DNA of 41,785 bases from an uncultured Collinsella sp. (GCA_902494035.1 CABURV010000010.1:1-41785), one strand, 5' to 3'; counted from the first letter of the stretch, positions 8,190-18,100 are shown. The notes: generated by a model not told the origin, from the letters alone. Program-made: numbers and translations.

Positions 8190-8194
8190 CTCAA

Positions 8195-9037
8195 TTACTC
8201 CTCGGCGCTCTCGGCCGTATCGGCCGCGGCATCCTCGGGCGCCGCTTCGGGCTCCGGTGCGGGGCGCTTATCGCCACCGTAGGTCACCGTCACCATCGCG
8301 GAGCGCAGGATGCGGTCCGCCATGCGGTAGCCCTTCTGGTACACGTCGTTGACGGTCTCGTCGTACTGCGATGCGTCCTCGACACGCCCCACGGCCTGGT
8401 GCTCGAGCGGATCGAACGCCTCGCCCTTGGGGTCGATGGGCTCAACGCCCTCGTGCGCAAACACATCGAGCAGCTTGGCATGCACCGCGTCAACGCCATC
8501 GACGAACTGCTTAAAATCGTCGGAAAGCTCCTGGCTACGGGCATGGTCGATTGCACGCTCGATATCGTCAACCACCGGCAGCAGCGCAGTGACGAGCTTC
8601 TCGGTCGCGCGCTCGCGCTCGGCGATGCGCTCGTTGGCGGTGCGGCGACGGAAGTTCTCCCAGTCGGCCTGCAGACGGGCGGTGCGCTCGGTGGCGTCCT
8701 TTGCCTTGTCCTCGGCGGCCTTCTGAGCCTCTGCCGCAGCATCGAGTTCGTTGCGCACGTCGGCAAGCTCCTTTTGGGCCTGCTCGAACTTGAGCTTAAA
8801 GTCGTTGACGGCGGCTTCCTCACCGGCGCGGATAGCGGCTTCCACCATCTCGTCCTCGGTCATCGTCGCCTCCTTGTTGGAATCCTCTACCTGGTTCTCG
8901 GCAGCCTCGGCGGCCTCGGTCTCGTTGACCTCGGTATCGTCGACGGCCTCTACGGGAATCTTCACGTCCTTCTCCTCAGAGTCAACGGGGGCGGCGCCAG
9001 CGGTAGCCGCCTCCGTGCGAGCTTTACGGGCGGACAT
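8195..9037 (-). CDS. grpE: GrpE nucleotide exchange factor
   Basis: GrpE releases ADP from DnaK and acts as a thermosensor of the chaperone cycle in the cytosol. The 280-residue product is long for the family. It has a low-complexity acidic N-terminus (about 1-75), a long coiled coil (about 76-140), the four-helix and beta-wing head with conserved segments around WENFRRR and LLPVVDDIERAI, and the C-terminal signature ending VYQKGYRMADRILRSAMVTV. An acidic Ala/Pro tail of about 25 residues follows. Its start is 2 nt after the dnaK stop, so translation is probably coupled. Confidence 0.96.
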   Translation of the reverse strand: MSARKARTEAATAGAAPVDSEEKDVKIPVEAVDDTEVNETEAAEAAENQVEDSNKEATMTEDEMVEAAIRAGEEAAVNDFKLKFEQAQKELADVRNELDAAAEAQKAAEDKAKDATERTARLQADWENFRRRTANERIAERERATEKLVTALLPVVDDIERAIDHARSQELSDDFKQFVDGVDAVHAKLLDVFAHEGVEPIDPKGEAFDPLEHQAVGRVEDASQYDETVNDVYQKGYRMADRILRSAMVTVTYGGDKRPAPEPEAAPEDAAADTAESAEE

Positions 9038-9039
9038 GA

Positions 9040-10932
<1,893 letters not shown>

Positions 10933-11100
10933 TAGAAATTCCCTCTCTCTTTTGCGTTCGCGCCGCCTCGATGATCTGTCGCGCGGCGCTTCGGCTTGTC
11001 TTTCAGGATGTAGTGTATCCCCTTATGGGCCGGAATATACAAAATCTAAGTCAATTCATATAAGATTTCTTATTGCTGAGAGTTTAGGTTCTTAAATGCG
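10933..11100 (-). promoter_or_regulatory. dnaK operon upstream region
   Basis: An AT-rich block at 11034-11068 contains, on the minus strand, TTGACT (11054-11049) and TATATT (11039-11034). These are too close together to form one promoter, so the exact elements are uncertain. An imperfect dyad, AAATCT (11042-11047) / AGATTT (11063-11068), spans TTGACT and could be an operator. I did not find a CTTGAG-N-CTCAAG (HAIR) site by eye. The leader from here to the start codon is about 100 nt. Confidence 0.4.
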
Positions 11101-11204
11101 CAGGTAGATGCGCTGAATGAGTTCTCGGCAGATCTATTGAGATCTATGTAGAGTTGACTGAGGCTTGAGCTTGGGGCGTGTGGAGCAGTCTGGGGCGGCC
11201 TTAA

Positions 11205-11374
11205 GGAAAGCGCATCCCGTTTTGAGCGTCGATTTCGGGATGCGGTTTCCGGTTGAGCCCTCAACCGGAAAGCGTGTCCCAGTCTGAGCGCGAATTCTGG
11301 GACACAGTTTCCGCTAGCGGGCCCAACCGGAAACTGCAACCCGGTTTTCGGCCAAATAACGGGATGCCCTTTCC
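11205..11374. repeat. Three tandem hairpins with 62-bp period
   Basis: Three modules start at 11205, 11267 and 11329, exactly 62 bp apart. Each opens with GGAAA and closes with TTTCC, and has complementary inner arms around a 15-16-nt loop: 11205-11219 with 11236-11250, 11267-11282 with 11297-11312, and 11329-11343 with 11360-11374. The inner arms carry ATCCCG, GTCCCAG and AACCCG, so stem sequence varies while the frame is conserved. Linkers contain GGTTGAGC or CCCAACC. The modules lie in the 665-nt gene-free stretch between dnaK and the ferredoxin gene. Confidence 0.85.
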
Positions 11375-11424
11375 GCAAGCTCGCTCAATCGTCCAATATT
11401 TCAAGTCACCTTTAGCTAACATTT

Positions 11425-11457
11425 GCGCAGCTCAACGGCCCCACCTGCGCGTTTTTT
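11425..11457 (+). terminator. Possible terminator upstream of the ferredoxin gene
   Basis: GCGCAG (11425-11430) can pair with CTGCGC (11445-11450) and is followed by GTTTTTT (11451-11457). No + strand gene ends upstream, so it may stop readthrough, end a small transcript covering the 62-bp repeats, or be coincidental. The stem is only 6 bp with a 14-nt loop. Confidence 0.45.
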
Positions 11458-11509
11458 AGTAAACCTTGGCATACTCGGCGAACGGTATGAAGATGCCGGC
11501 CAGAGGGTA

Positions 11510-11537
11510 TTGCAAACGGTCGCTCCCGTGGTATGTT
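11510..11537 (+). promoter_or_regulatory. Probable promoter of the ferredoxin gene
   Basis: TTGCAA at 11510-11515 and TATGTT at 11532-11537 are 16 bp apart and about 60 bp before the ferredoxin start codon. Both hexamers are partial matches to the vegetative consensus. Confidence 0.5.
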
Positions 11538-11598
11538 TTTGCCCGAATCAAACCGGCGCGCATCGTCTGTAGCGTCGGTCAACAGAGAGGAAACTACC

Positions 11599-11784
11599 AT
11601 GGCTCATCCCGTAATTGATGCCGACGAGTGCATCGCTTGTGGCGTTTGCGTCGACTCCTGCCCCGCTGGCGTTCTGGAGCTCCAGGACGTCGCTACCGTC
11701 GCTGACGAGGACTCCTGCGTCGCCTGTGGCGCTTGCCAGGACGCTTGCCCCGCTGGCGCGATCACCGAGATCGTCGAGGAGTAA
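11599..11784 (+). CDS. 2[4Fe-4S] ferredoxin
   Basis: The 61-residue protein is a clostridial-type ferredoxin carrying two low-potential [4Fe-4S] clusters, an electron carrier for anaerobic enzymes such as pyruvate:ferredoxin oxidoreductase or hydrogenase. The two ligand sets are C11, C14, C17, C21 and C40, C43, C46, C50, each in the CxxCxxCxxxCP pattern. The frame is open for 22 codons further upstream, but the ATG at 11599 has GAGAGG 7 nt before it and begins the conserved core directly. Length is normal. It is monocistronic, with its own promoter and a strong terminator. Confidence 0.95.
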   Translation: MAHPVIDADECIACGVCVDSCPAGVLELQDVATVADEDSCVACGACQDACPAGAITEIVEE

Positions 11785-11825
11785 CAACTCCCCCACCTGC
11801 ACACTCAAAAGTACACCGTGCACAA

Positions 11826-11863
11826 AAAAGGAGGCCTCCGCATCGCCGCGGAGGCCTCCTTTT
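11826..11863. terminator. Bidirectional terminator between ferredoxin and niaR
   Basis: Arms 11826-11841 and 11848-11863 pair perfectly over 16 bp, including four A-T pairs at the base that give a T-run on each strand. It serves the ferredoxin gene on the + strand and the NAD operon on the minus strand. Confidence 0.92.
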
Positions 11864-11876
11864 GCATTCGTCGTTA

Positions 11877-12422
11877 CTAGGACAGGCCGTCTTCGTAGGG
11901 CATTAGGTCCGCCAAGTAGCCTTTCTCCTTGAGCATCGCCTCGATCTCGTCGAGGGTTTGCTCGTCCTCCGCCGCGATGCGATGGAAGTGATAGCCGCTT
12001 GTCACCGTCAGCAGTGGAAAACTCTTGCCGCTGGCAATACCCTCCAGATAGCGCTCGATATCGCGACGGTTGCGAATGTCCAGATCGGCTGTGATCTTGC
12101 CATACACGCGGTGATTGACGATCACGTTGAGAACGGCGCCTCCGGCGTCGACGATACTCGTGAGCTCATCGCCTGCCTGCTCCACGCTATGGTGCACCTT
12201 GACCACGCGCGTGGGAACAGCCGGGCTGCCCGCCGCCTCCTGCAGCACGTAGCCGCGATTGGTGGCCACGATATCGTGCCCATCGGCGCGCAGCAGGGCG
12301 ATGTCTTGCACGACAATCTGGCGGCTCACACCCACCTCACGAGCAAGCGCACTGCCCGAAACGGGCTCCTTGGCTCGCTCGAGCACGCCTATGATGGCAC
12401 GGCGACGCTCGCGGGCGTCCAT
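11877..12422 (-). CDS. niaR: NAD biosynthesis repressor NiaR (HTH + 3H domain)
   Basis: NiaR proteins bind niacin and repress NAD synthesis and niacin uptake genes. The 181-residue product has an N-terminal winged helix (about 5-60, with SRQIVVQDIALLRADG as recognition region) and a C-terminal 3H domain named after conserved histidines; candidates here are H77/H78, H104, H145 and H147, which in the family bind a metal ion. It is the last gene of nadA-nadB-nadC-niaR, and its ATG overlaps the nadC stop by one base (TAATG), so translation is coupled. The palindrome at 15785-15828 is its likely autoregulatory target. Confidence 0.93.
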   Translation of the reverse strand: MDARERRRAIIGVLERAKEPVSGSALAREVGVSRQIVVQDIALLRADGHDIVATNRGYVLQEAAGSPAVPTRVVKVHHSVEQAGDELTSIVDAGGAVLNVIVNHRVYGKITADLDIRNRRDIERYLEGIASGKSFPLLTVTSGYHFHRIAAEDEQTLDEIEAMLKEKGYLADLMPYEDGLS

Positions 12423-13282
12423 TATTTACCGTCCAGCAGACGCAGGTGCTTAAGCGAGAGGTCGAGAATCGGCGCAGAGTGCGTCAGCGCCCCCGAGCTA
12501 ATAAAGTCAACGCCCAGGTCGGCGAGCGCGCGGATATTGCTGGCGTCCACGTTGCCCGAGCACTCGGTCTTGGCGCGACCGGCGATAAGCTCAATCGCAG
12601 CAGCCATGTCGTCGTGGGTCATGTTGTCGAACATGACGATGTCGGCGCCGGCCTCCACAGCCTCGCGCACCATGTCCAGGTTCTCGCACTCAATCTCGAC
12701 CGTCGCGGTAAACGACGCATGGGCGCGCGCCATCTCGATCGCGCGCGTCACGCCACCGGCGGCATCGATGTGGTTGTCCTTGAGCATGACGGCCGTCGAC
12801 AGGTTGTAACGGTGGTTGCTACCGCCGCCAATCTCGACCGCGGCCTTCTCGAAGACGCGCATGCCCGGCGTGGTCTTGCGCGTGTCGACAAGCACGGTCT
12901 TGGTACCCTCGAGCACCGCAGCCATCTGGTGCGTATAGGTAGCGATACCGCTCATGCGCTGCAGGTAGTTGAGCGCCACGCGCTCGCCCGAAAGCAGCAC
13001 GCGCGCATCGCCGCGCACCTGCCCTACGTGGTCGCCGGCGTGTACCTCGTCGCCATCGGCAACGTCGAGCAGCACCGAGCCCTGCGAATCCAGCAGCTCA
13101 AAGGTGCGGGCAAACACATCCAAGCCGGCGATGATGCCGTCGGCCTTGGCGATAAGTTCCACCGTGGCGGGACGCGCCGTGGGGCACACGCTCGCCGTGC
13201 TCACATCCTCAAAGGTAATGTCCTCGCGCAGAGCCTGCAGAATCAGATCATCGACGACGAGCTTCATGGTAATGGGATTCAT
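12422..13282 (-). CDS. nadC: Nicotinate-nucleotide pyrophosphorylase (carboxylating)
   Basis: NadC (quinolinate phosphoribosyltransferase) converts quinolinate and PRPP to nicotinate mononucleotide, CO2 and pyrophosphate, the third step of de novo NAD synthesis. The 286-residue product has the N-terminal open-sandwich domain and the barrel domain with DTRKTTPG, GGGSNHRYNL and MLKDNH, all typical phosphate- and quinolinate-binding segments, plus the late SSGALTHS segment. Length is normal. Only 3 nt separate it from nadB and it overlaps niaR by one base. A second ATG five codons in (MKLVVDD) is a possible alternative start. Confidence 0.97.
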   Translation of the reverse strand: MNPITMKLVVDDLILQALREDITFEDVSTASVCPTARPATVELIAKADGIIAGLDVFARTFELLDSQGSVLLDVADGDEVHAGDHVGQVRGDARVLLSGERVALNYLQRMSGIATYTHQMAAVLEGTKTVLVDTRKTTPGMRVFEKAAVEIGGGSNHRYNLSTAVMLKDNHIDAAGGVTRAIEMARAHASFTATVEIECENLDMVREAVEAGADIVMFDNMTHDDMAAAIELIAGRAKTECSGNVDASNIRALADLGVDFISSGALTHSAPILDLSLKHLRLLDGK

Positions 13283-13285
13283 GGT

Positions 13286-14662
13286 CTACTCCTCCACGGC
13301 CTGCGTGCCGGCGGCACGGGCCAATTCATCGATTGCCAGGATGTCGGCGCTCAGGGCGCGATGACGGCCATCGAGCGCGGGATCGCCCGCCTGCTCCACA
13401 GCCAGCGACTCGCCGGTACGCATGTACCACGCGGCGCGACGACCCCAGACCAGCGCCTCGAGCAGGCTGTTTGATGCAAGGCGGTTCTTGCCGTGAACGC
13501 CGTTGCAGGCAGTCTCACCGGCTGCGTAGAGCTCGGGCATCGAGGTGCGGCCGTCCTTATCGACCCATACGCCGCCCATAAAGTAGTGCTGCGTGGGCGT
13601 AACGGGGATGGGCTCGTCCAAGATGTCGCGGCCGTCCTCCAGGCAGCGTGCGCGGATGTTGGCAAAGTGCCCGGTCACCACATCGCGCTCGACGGGGGCA
13701 AAGCTCAGCCACTCGTGCTCGGTGCCATCCTGCTTCATCTGCTCGCGAATGGCAGCAGCGACCACATCACGCGGCTGAAGCTCGTCGGTAAAGCGCTCGC
13801 CGGCGACGTTGAGCAAAATCGCGCCCTCGCCGCGGCAGCTCTCGCTGATCAGGAAGGTGCGGCCCGGCTGCGGCGAGAACAGCCCCGTGGGGTGGATCTG
13901 CACGTAGTCCAGATGCTCCATCTTAATGCCATGCTCCTGAGCGATGTAGCAGGCATCGCCCGTGAGCTGCGGGTAGTTGGTCGAGTGGTCGTACACGCCA
14001 CCGATACCGCCCGTTGCCCACAGCGTATGGCGGGCATGGATCTTAAACGGCTTACCGGCACGCACGCCCTCGGCGGCATTTGCCAGCTCGTCGGCGGGGC
14101 GAGCTGAATCGTCCTCGTCCACGGCGACGGCGACGACGCCGGTGCACACCGTGGCGCCATCGCGCTCGGCGGTCAGGATGTCGGTCATGGCAACGTGTTC
14201 GAGAATCTGCACGTTATCCAGCTTGCGGACAGCCTGGAGCAGCTTGGTCGTAATTTCCTTGCCCGTAATATCGGCATGGAAGGCGATGCGCGGGCGGCTG
14301 TGCGCGCCCTCGCGGGTAAAGTCGAGGCTGCCGTCGGCCTTGCGCTCAAAGTCCACGCCCATGGCCAGCAGGTCGTTGATGACCGAACGGCTCGAGCGGA
14401 TCATGATATCGACGCTCTCGCGACGGTTCTCGTAATGGCCGGCGTGCATGGTGTCCTCAAAGAAGGCATCGTAGTCCGAGCCTTCGGGCAGCACGCAGAT
14501 TCCGCCCTGTGCGAGCATCGAGTCGCACTCGTCGACAGCACCCTTGGAAAGCATGATCACGCGCGTGCTCGTCGGCAGATTGAGAGCCGCGTACAGGCCC
14601 GCCACGCCGCAACCGGCAATGACAACGTCACACTCCATATCGGGGTATTGTTTGGTTTCCAC
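13286..14662 (-). CDS. nadB: L-aspartate oxidase
   Basis: NadB oxidises L-aspartate to iminoaspartate with FAD, feeding quinolinate synthase; in anaerobes fumarate can replace oxygen as acceptor. The product shows the FAD-binding GCGVAG motif near its N-terminus, SMLAQGGIC, GAHSRPRI and the late NRLASNSLLEALVWGRRAAW segment. I place the start at the GTG at 14662, which has GGGAGAGG about 6 nt upstream, giving 458 residues. An ATG nine codons earlier lies inside the 14681-14713 palindrome and has no ribosome site. At 458 residues it is shorter than the enterobacterial enzyme (about 540), lacking most of the C-terminal helical extension. Confidence 0.95.
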   Translation of the reverse strand: METKQYPDMECDVVIAGCGVAGLYAALNLPTSTRVIMLSKGAVDECDSMLAQGGICVLPEGSDYDAFFEDTMHAGHYENRRESVDIMIRSSRSVINDLLAMGVDFERKADGSLDFTREGAHSRPRIAFHADITGKEITTKLLQAVRKLDNVQILEHVAMTDILTAERDGATVCTGVVAVAVDEDDSARPADELANAAEGVRAGKPFKIHARHTLWATGGIGGVYDHSTNYPQLTGDACYIAQEHGIKMEHLDYVQIHPTGLFSPQPGRTFLISESCRGEGAILLNVAGERFTDELQPRDVVAAAIREQMKQDGTEHEWLSFAPVERDVVTGHFANIRARCLEDGRDILDEPIPVTPTQHYFMGGVWVDKDGRTSMPELYAAGETACNGVHGKNRLASNSLLEALVWGRRAAWYMRTGESLAVEQAGDPALDGRHRALSADILAIDELARAAGTQAVEE

Positions 14663-14680
14663 AGGAATCCTCTCCCTTGA

Positions 14681-14713
14681 ATGTGACATAAGGGACCGTC
14701 CCTCATGTCACAT
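14681..14713. repeat. 33-nt palindrome in the nadA-nadB junction
   Basis: Arms 14681-14696 and 14698-14713 are complementary except for one A-C/G-T position, around a single central C. The centre reads GGGACCGTCCC, the core of the dispersed GTCCC family; the stem (ATGTGACAT) is unrelated to other copies. It begins 4 nt after the nadA stop, so it is transcribed within the operon. Confidence 0.85.
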
Positions 14714-14717
14714 TGTT

Positions 14718-15743
14718 CTAGCGCGCCGCGTACTCGAGCATGCGGTCGAGCGTGAGCTTGGCCTGATCGGCGGCCTCGTCCGACACGCCAATCTGCACCT
14801 CGCCCTCGCCCGTCTCCAGGCAGCGCACGAGCTTTTCGAGCGTGATGAGATCCATGTTGACGCAGGTGGGCTGCACCGCGGGGAAGTAGAACTTCTTGCC
14901 GGTGCCCTGGCAGCGGCGCTCGAGCTCGTAGAGCACGCCGCGGACCGTCACGATGATGAACTCGCTGGCGTCCGACTCCTCGGCATACTTGATGATGCCG
15001 GCAGTAGAGCCGATGTAGTCGGCCTCGGCCAGGACGTCGGCCTTGCACTCGGGGTGCGCCAGCACGAGCGCGTCGGGGTGGGCCTCCGTCGCGTCGACGA
15101 TCTGCTCGACGGTGATGATGTGATGGCGCGGGCAGTAGCCGTTGTTGAGGATGACGTGCTTTTGCGGCACCTGCTCGGCTACGAAGCGTCCCAGGTTTTG
15201 ATCGGGAATGAACAGGACATGCTGCTGCGGCAGCTCGGACACGATCTTAACGGCGTTGGAGCTGGTGACGCACACGTCGCTCCAGCTCTTGATCTCGACC
15301 GTGGAGTTGACGTAGCAGACGACAGCCAGGTCGTCGCCGTACTCGGCGCGCGCCGCGTCGACCGTCTCGTGCTTGACCATGTGCGCCATGGGACAGTCCG
15401 CGCCCGGCTCGGGCAGCAGCACGGTCTTGGTGGGGTTGAGCAGCTTGGCGCTCTCGCCCATAAACTCCACGCCGCACAACACGATGGTCTGCTGCGGCAG
15501 GCTCTTGGCGAGCTTGGCCAGGTAGAAGCTGTCGCCGACGTAATCAGCCACGGCCTGCACCTCGGGCGCCACGTAATAGTGCGCCAGGATCACCGCGTCA
15601 CGTTGGGTTTTTAGTTGCTGAATGGCCTCGACGAGCTCTGCGGGCACCAGTGCCGCACGCTCCGTTGCCGTCGTTGCCGATGCCAGGCCGGCCGCGATAT
15701 CGCGTGCAAGCTCCGACGCATCCATGTTCGCGCTCTGTGCCAT
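14718..15743 (-). CDS. nadA: Quinolinate synthase
   Basis: NadA condenses iminoaspartate with dihydroxyacetone phosphate to quinolinate using an oxygen-sensitive [4Fe-4S] cluster. From the ATG at 15743 the product has 341 residues. The likely cluster ligands are C90 (VLCGVEFMGE), C204 (GYCPRH) and C294 (QPTCVNM), and AHYYVAPEVQ near residue 55 is a substrate loop. The spacing between the first two ligand cysteines is larger than in the E. coli enzyme, indicating an insertion there. The ATG is preferred over the adjacent TTG because GAGAGGGG lies 5 nt upstream. It is the first gene of the operon. Confidence 0.96.
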   Translation of the reverse strand: MAQSANMDASELARDIAAGLASATTATERAALVPAELVEAIQQLKTQRDAVILAHYYVAPEVQAVADYVGDSFYLAKLAKSLPQQTIVLCGVEFMGESAKLLNPTKTVLLPEPGADCPMAHMVKHETVDAARAEYGDDLAVVCYVNSTVEIKSWSDVCVTSSNAVKIVSELPQQHVLFIPDQNLGRFVAEQVPQKHVILNNGYCPRHHIITVEQIVDATEAHPDALVLAHPECKADVLAEADYIGSTAGIIKYAEESDASEFIIVTVRGVLYELERRCQGTGKKFYFPAVQPTCVNMDLITLEKLVRCLETGEGEVQIGVSDEAADQAKLTLDRMLEYAAR

Positions 15744-15778
15744 CAAGGCCCCTCTCTTTTGGCGAATCTTGGGGCTTT

Positions 15779-15828
15779 AGTATGACACCTAGGTTTACAG
15801 CTGACAAGACAGCTGTAAACCTAGGTGT
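15779..15828 (-). promoter_or_regulatory. nadA promoter embedded in a NiaR-type operator
   Basis: The 18-bp arms 15785-15802 and 15811-15828 (ACACCTAGGTTTACAGCT and its complement) are perfect around the centre GACAAGAC. On the minus strand TTGTCA (15807-15802) and CATACT (15784-15779) are 17 bp apart and make a good promoter, so the palindrome's centre and right half coincide with the promoter. The start codon is about 35 nt downstream. NiaR as ligand is inferred from the co-transcribed niaR gene. Confidence 0.85.
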
Positions 15829-15970
15829 AAAGTTGAAATAAAGATTCAATCATGTGGCAGGTCCATATTCGAACTGGCAAGCTGAGGATAGCTGAGCTCT
15901 CGATGGCGCAGGAGGCATCTTTCGCCACCGCAATACCGCTTGGCGCGAGTTGCACGCCGTGGGGCGCAAA

Positions 15971-16014
15971 CGGTCCGCACCCCCACAAGCGGTCCGCACC
16001 CAATGTGGCAAAAT
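15971..16014 (+). promoter_or_regulatory. Direct repeat and -10-like box upstream of the LytTR regulator
   Basis: CGGTCCGCACCC occurs at 15971-15982 and 15990-16001, a 19-bp period. A -10-like CAAAAT lies at 16009-16014, just upstream of the ribosome site. LytTR regulators usually bind paired direct repeats, so this may be an autoregulatory site; the period is slightly shorter than usual. No other feature was seen in 15844-16036. Confidence 0.4.
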
Positions 16015-16036
16015 CGAACTACTAAGGGGGCTTAGA

Positions 16037-16759
16037 ATGCTCAAGATTATTGCCTGCGACGATGATGTCGCTTTTCTAGATAGACTGCACCGGATGATCG
16101 ACCGTTGGTCGACCGAGACGGGCACGGCGGTCGATGTTGCGCTCGTCACGCGCGGCGAGGACCTGCTGGCCCGCCATGCCGCATCGCGCGCCGACATCAT
16201 TCTGCTCGACATGATCATGCCGCTCGTCAACGGCATGGACACCGCACGCGAACTGCGCCAGGCCGACACCGCCGTGCGCCTGGTGTTCCTCACCTCGTCG
16301 CCCGAGTTCGCGCTGGAATCCTACGAGGTCCGCGCCTTCGACTATCTGCTCAAGCCCGTGGCCTACGAACGCCTGGCGCGATTACTCGACGAGCTTTCGA
16401 GCATGCGCCCGGCGGCAACCGACGAGCTCGTGATCAAAACTTCCTTTGGCTACCACGCCCTGCGCCTGTCCGACATCGAATATGCCGAGGCGCGCAACAA
16501 GCACGTGGTCTTCCACCTGCGCGACGGACGCGATATCGAGGCACTCGAGTCGTTCCGCAGCGTCGAGGACCGCTTGGAGCAAAACGCGGTCTTCTTTAAA
16601 TGCCACCGCAGCTACCAGGTCAACCTGCGCAATATCGATCACTTTGACCGCACGGACATCGTCATGCGCTCGGGCGCGTGCATCCCGCTTTCGCGCAGCT
16701 GCAAGCAGGGATTCCAAGACGCCTACTTTGCGGCGCGCTTTGAGGGCGGGAGGCGCTGA
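16037..16759 (+). CDS. LytTR-family response regulator (AgrA/ComE type)
   Basis: The 240-residue product is the DNA-binding output of a two-component system. The receiver domain (about 1-120) has the acidic pair D8/D9, the phospho-acceptor D58 (IILLDMIMPLVNG), the switch residues T86/S87 and K106 (LLKP). The LytTR DNA-binding domain occupies about 130-235, with FFKCHRSYQVNL and a SxxxxQ-type end. The ATG at 16037 follows AAGGGGG closely; 29 extra upstream codons are open but lack a ribosome site. The histidine kinase gene overlaps it by one base. No pheromone precursor or AgrB-like processing gene is beside it. Confidence 0.92.
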   Translation: MLKIIACDDDVAFLDRLHRMIDRWSTETGTAVDVALVTRGEDLLARHAASRADIILLDMIMPLVNGMDTARELRQADTAVRLVFLTSSPEFALESYEVRAFDYLLKPVAYERLARLLDELSSMRPAATDELVIKTSFGYHALRLSDIEYAEARNKHVVFHLRDGRDIEALESFRSVEDRLEQNAVFFKCHRSYQVNLRNIDHFDRTDIVMRSGACIPLSRSCKQGFQDAYFAARFEGGRR

Positions 16760-18036
16760 TGGTCTCCTCGGTCGAAATGGTCCTTTGGGCAATCCACCAC
16801 GCCACGACGCTGCTCTTTGGCGTCTTTGCCTCGGCGGCGCTGTGCGGTGTCGAGATCAACCGGCGTCATGCGCTTGAGCTGCTGGGGGTCGGCGTCGTGA
16901 CCGGTGCCGCCTTCTCGATCGCCAATGCCGTCGGCGGCGAGCTTTTTGCCCGCCAGGTATATCCACTCGTCGTGCATCTGCCGCTCGTCATCTATTTGTG
17001 CGCGCGCTACCGCCTGAGCCCGCTGCTTGCCGTGCTCGGCATTACGAGTGCCTATCTGAGCTGCCAGTTCAGCAATTGGATGGGCATCGCCGCATTTGCC
17101 GCAACCGATTCTCAGATCGCGTACTATCTGGCGCGCATCGCGACCACACTCGCCGTCTTTGCCGTCCTGTTGCATTGGGCCGGCGACATCGGTCCACGCT
17201 TGGCGATTAAAAGCACCACCGAGCTGGGCATCCTTTTAATCCTGCCGCTCGTCTATTACGTCTTTGACTATGCCACCAACGTCTACACCACGCTGTTCCA
17301 CTCGGGCTCGGTGGTAACGGTTGAGTTTTTGGCATTTGCGCTCTGTGCCTTCTATCTTATGTTTCTTGCCGTTTACCTGCGCGAATACGAAGAAAAGGAA
17401 ACCGCCGAGCGAGAGCGCTGGATGCTCGAAACCCGCGACAGCGCCGCCATCAAAGAGCTCGAGGCTTGGCGTCAATCTGGGCGCGAGCTGTCGATTCTTC
17501 GCCACGATATGCGCCACTTCCTACGCGGCCTGGCCGCTTTAATTGAGGAGGGCCACACCGACGAGGCGCTCAAACGCATCGATGAACTCTGCGAAGCCGG
17601 CGACCGCACCGCCGTACGCCGCTTCTGCGCCAACGAGACCGTAAACATCGCGCTTTCGTCATTTAACTCGGATATCAATAGAAACGGCATTACCGCCAAC
17701 CTGCGCGCCGCCGTACCCGAAACCATCCACGTAGGTGACGCCGACCTGTTTAGCGTGCTCTCAAATGCCTTGGAAAACGCTATCACCGCTGCAAGCGCCG
17801 CACCCCAAGGAAAGCGATTCGTCGACTTTGACCTGCGATTAGAGGACGGCCAGCTGCTGCTGTTAGTTTCCAACACGTTTGACCGCGCGCCGCGCATGGT
17901 CGACGGCATGCCCGTAGCCGGGCACACCGGACACGGCTTTGGAACCAAGAGCATTAAGCTTGCCGTCGAACGCATGAATGGTAACTGCCAGTTCCGCATT
18001 AACGGCGATCGGTTTGAGCTGCGCGCTGTGATGTAG
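16759..18036 (+). CDS. Sensor histidine kinase, GHKL ATPase type
   Basis: The 425-residue membrane kinase pairs with the upstream LytTR regulator. The N-terminal half (about 5-215) contains six or seven hydrophobic segments, as in AgrC/ComD-like sensors. A short coiled coil leads to the phospho-acceptor H249 in LRHDMRHFL. The catalytic domain shows the N box SNALENAITA and the G box GHGFGTKSI. The start ATG overlaps the regulator's TGA. The ligand is unknown. In such systems it is often a secreted peptide, but no peptide gene is visible. Confidence 0.93.
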   Translation: MVSSVEMVLWAIHHATTLLFGVFASAALCGVEINRRHALELLGVGVVTGAAFSIANAVGGELFARQVYPLVVHLPLVIYLCARYRLSPLLAVLGITSAYLSCQFSNWMGIAAFAATDSQIAYYLARIATTLAVFAVLLHWAGDIGPRLAIKSTTELGILLILPLVYYVFDYATNVYTTLFHSGSVVTVEFLAFALCAFYLMFLAVYLREYEEKETAERERWMLETRDSAAIKELEAWRQSGRELSILRHDMRHFLRGLAALIEEGHTDEALKRIDELCEAGDRTAVRRFCANETVNIALSSFNSDINRNGITANLRAAVPETIHVGDADLFSVLSNALENAITAASAAPQGKRFVDFDLRLEDGQLLLLVSNTFDRAPRMVDGMPVAGHTGHGFGTKSIKLAVERMNGNCQFRINGDRFELRAVM

Positions 18037-18100
18037 AAGTGCGGCGCCGATCTCGAGGCGTGCCTTGCCCGCCAGGCAATCGCTCGCCGGCGCCAATCCG

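Noticed and set aside
11205..11374. CRISPR array
   Set aside because: The period is regular, but the repeated part is a set of hairpins whose arms differ between units, with only three units, no unique spacers and no cas genes.
15844..18100. Agr-like quorum-sensing locus
   Set aside because: The LytTR regulator and GHKL kinase fit the pattern, but no AgrB-like protease or AgrD-like peptide frame is adjacent, so only a generic two-component system is reported.
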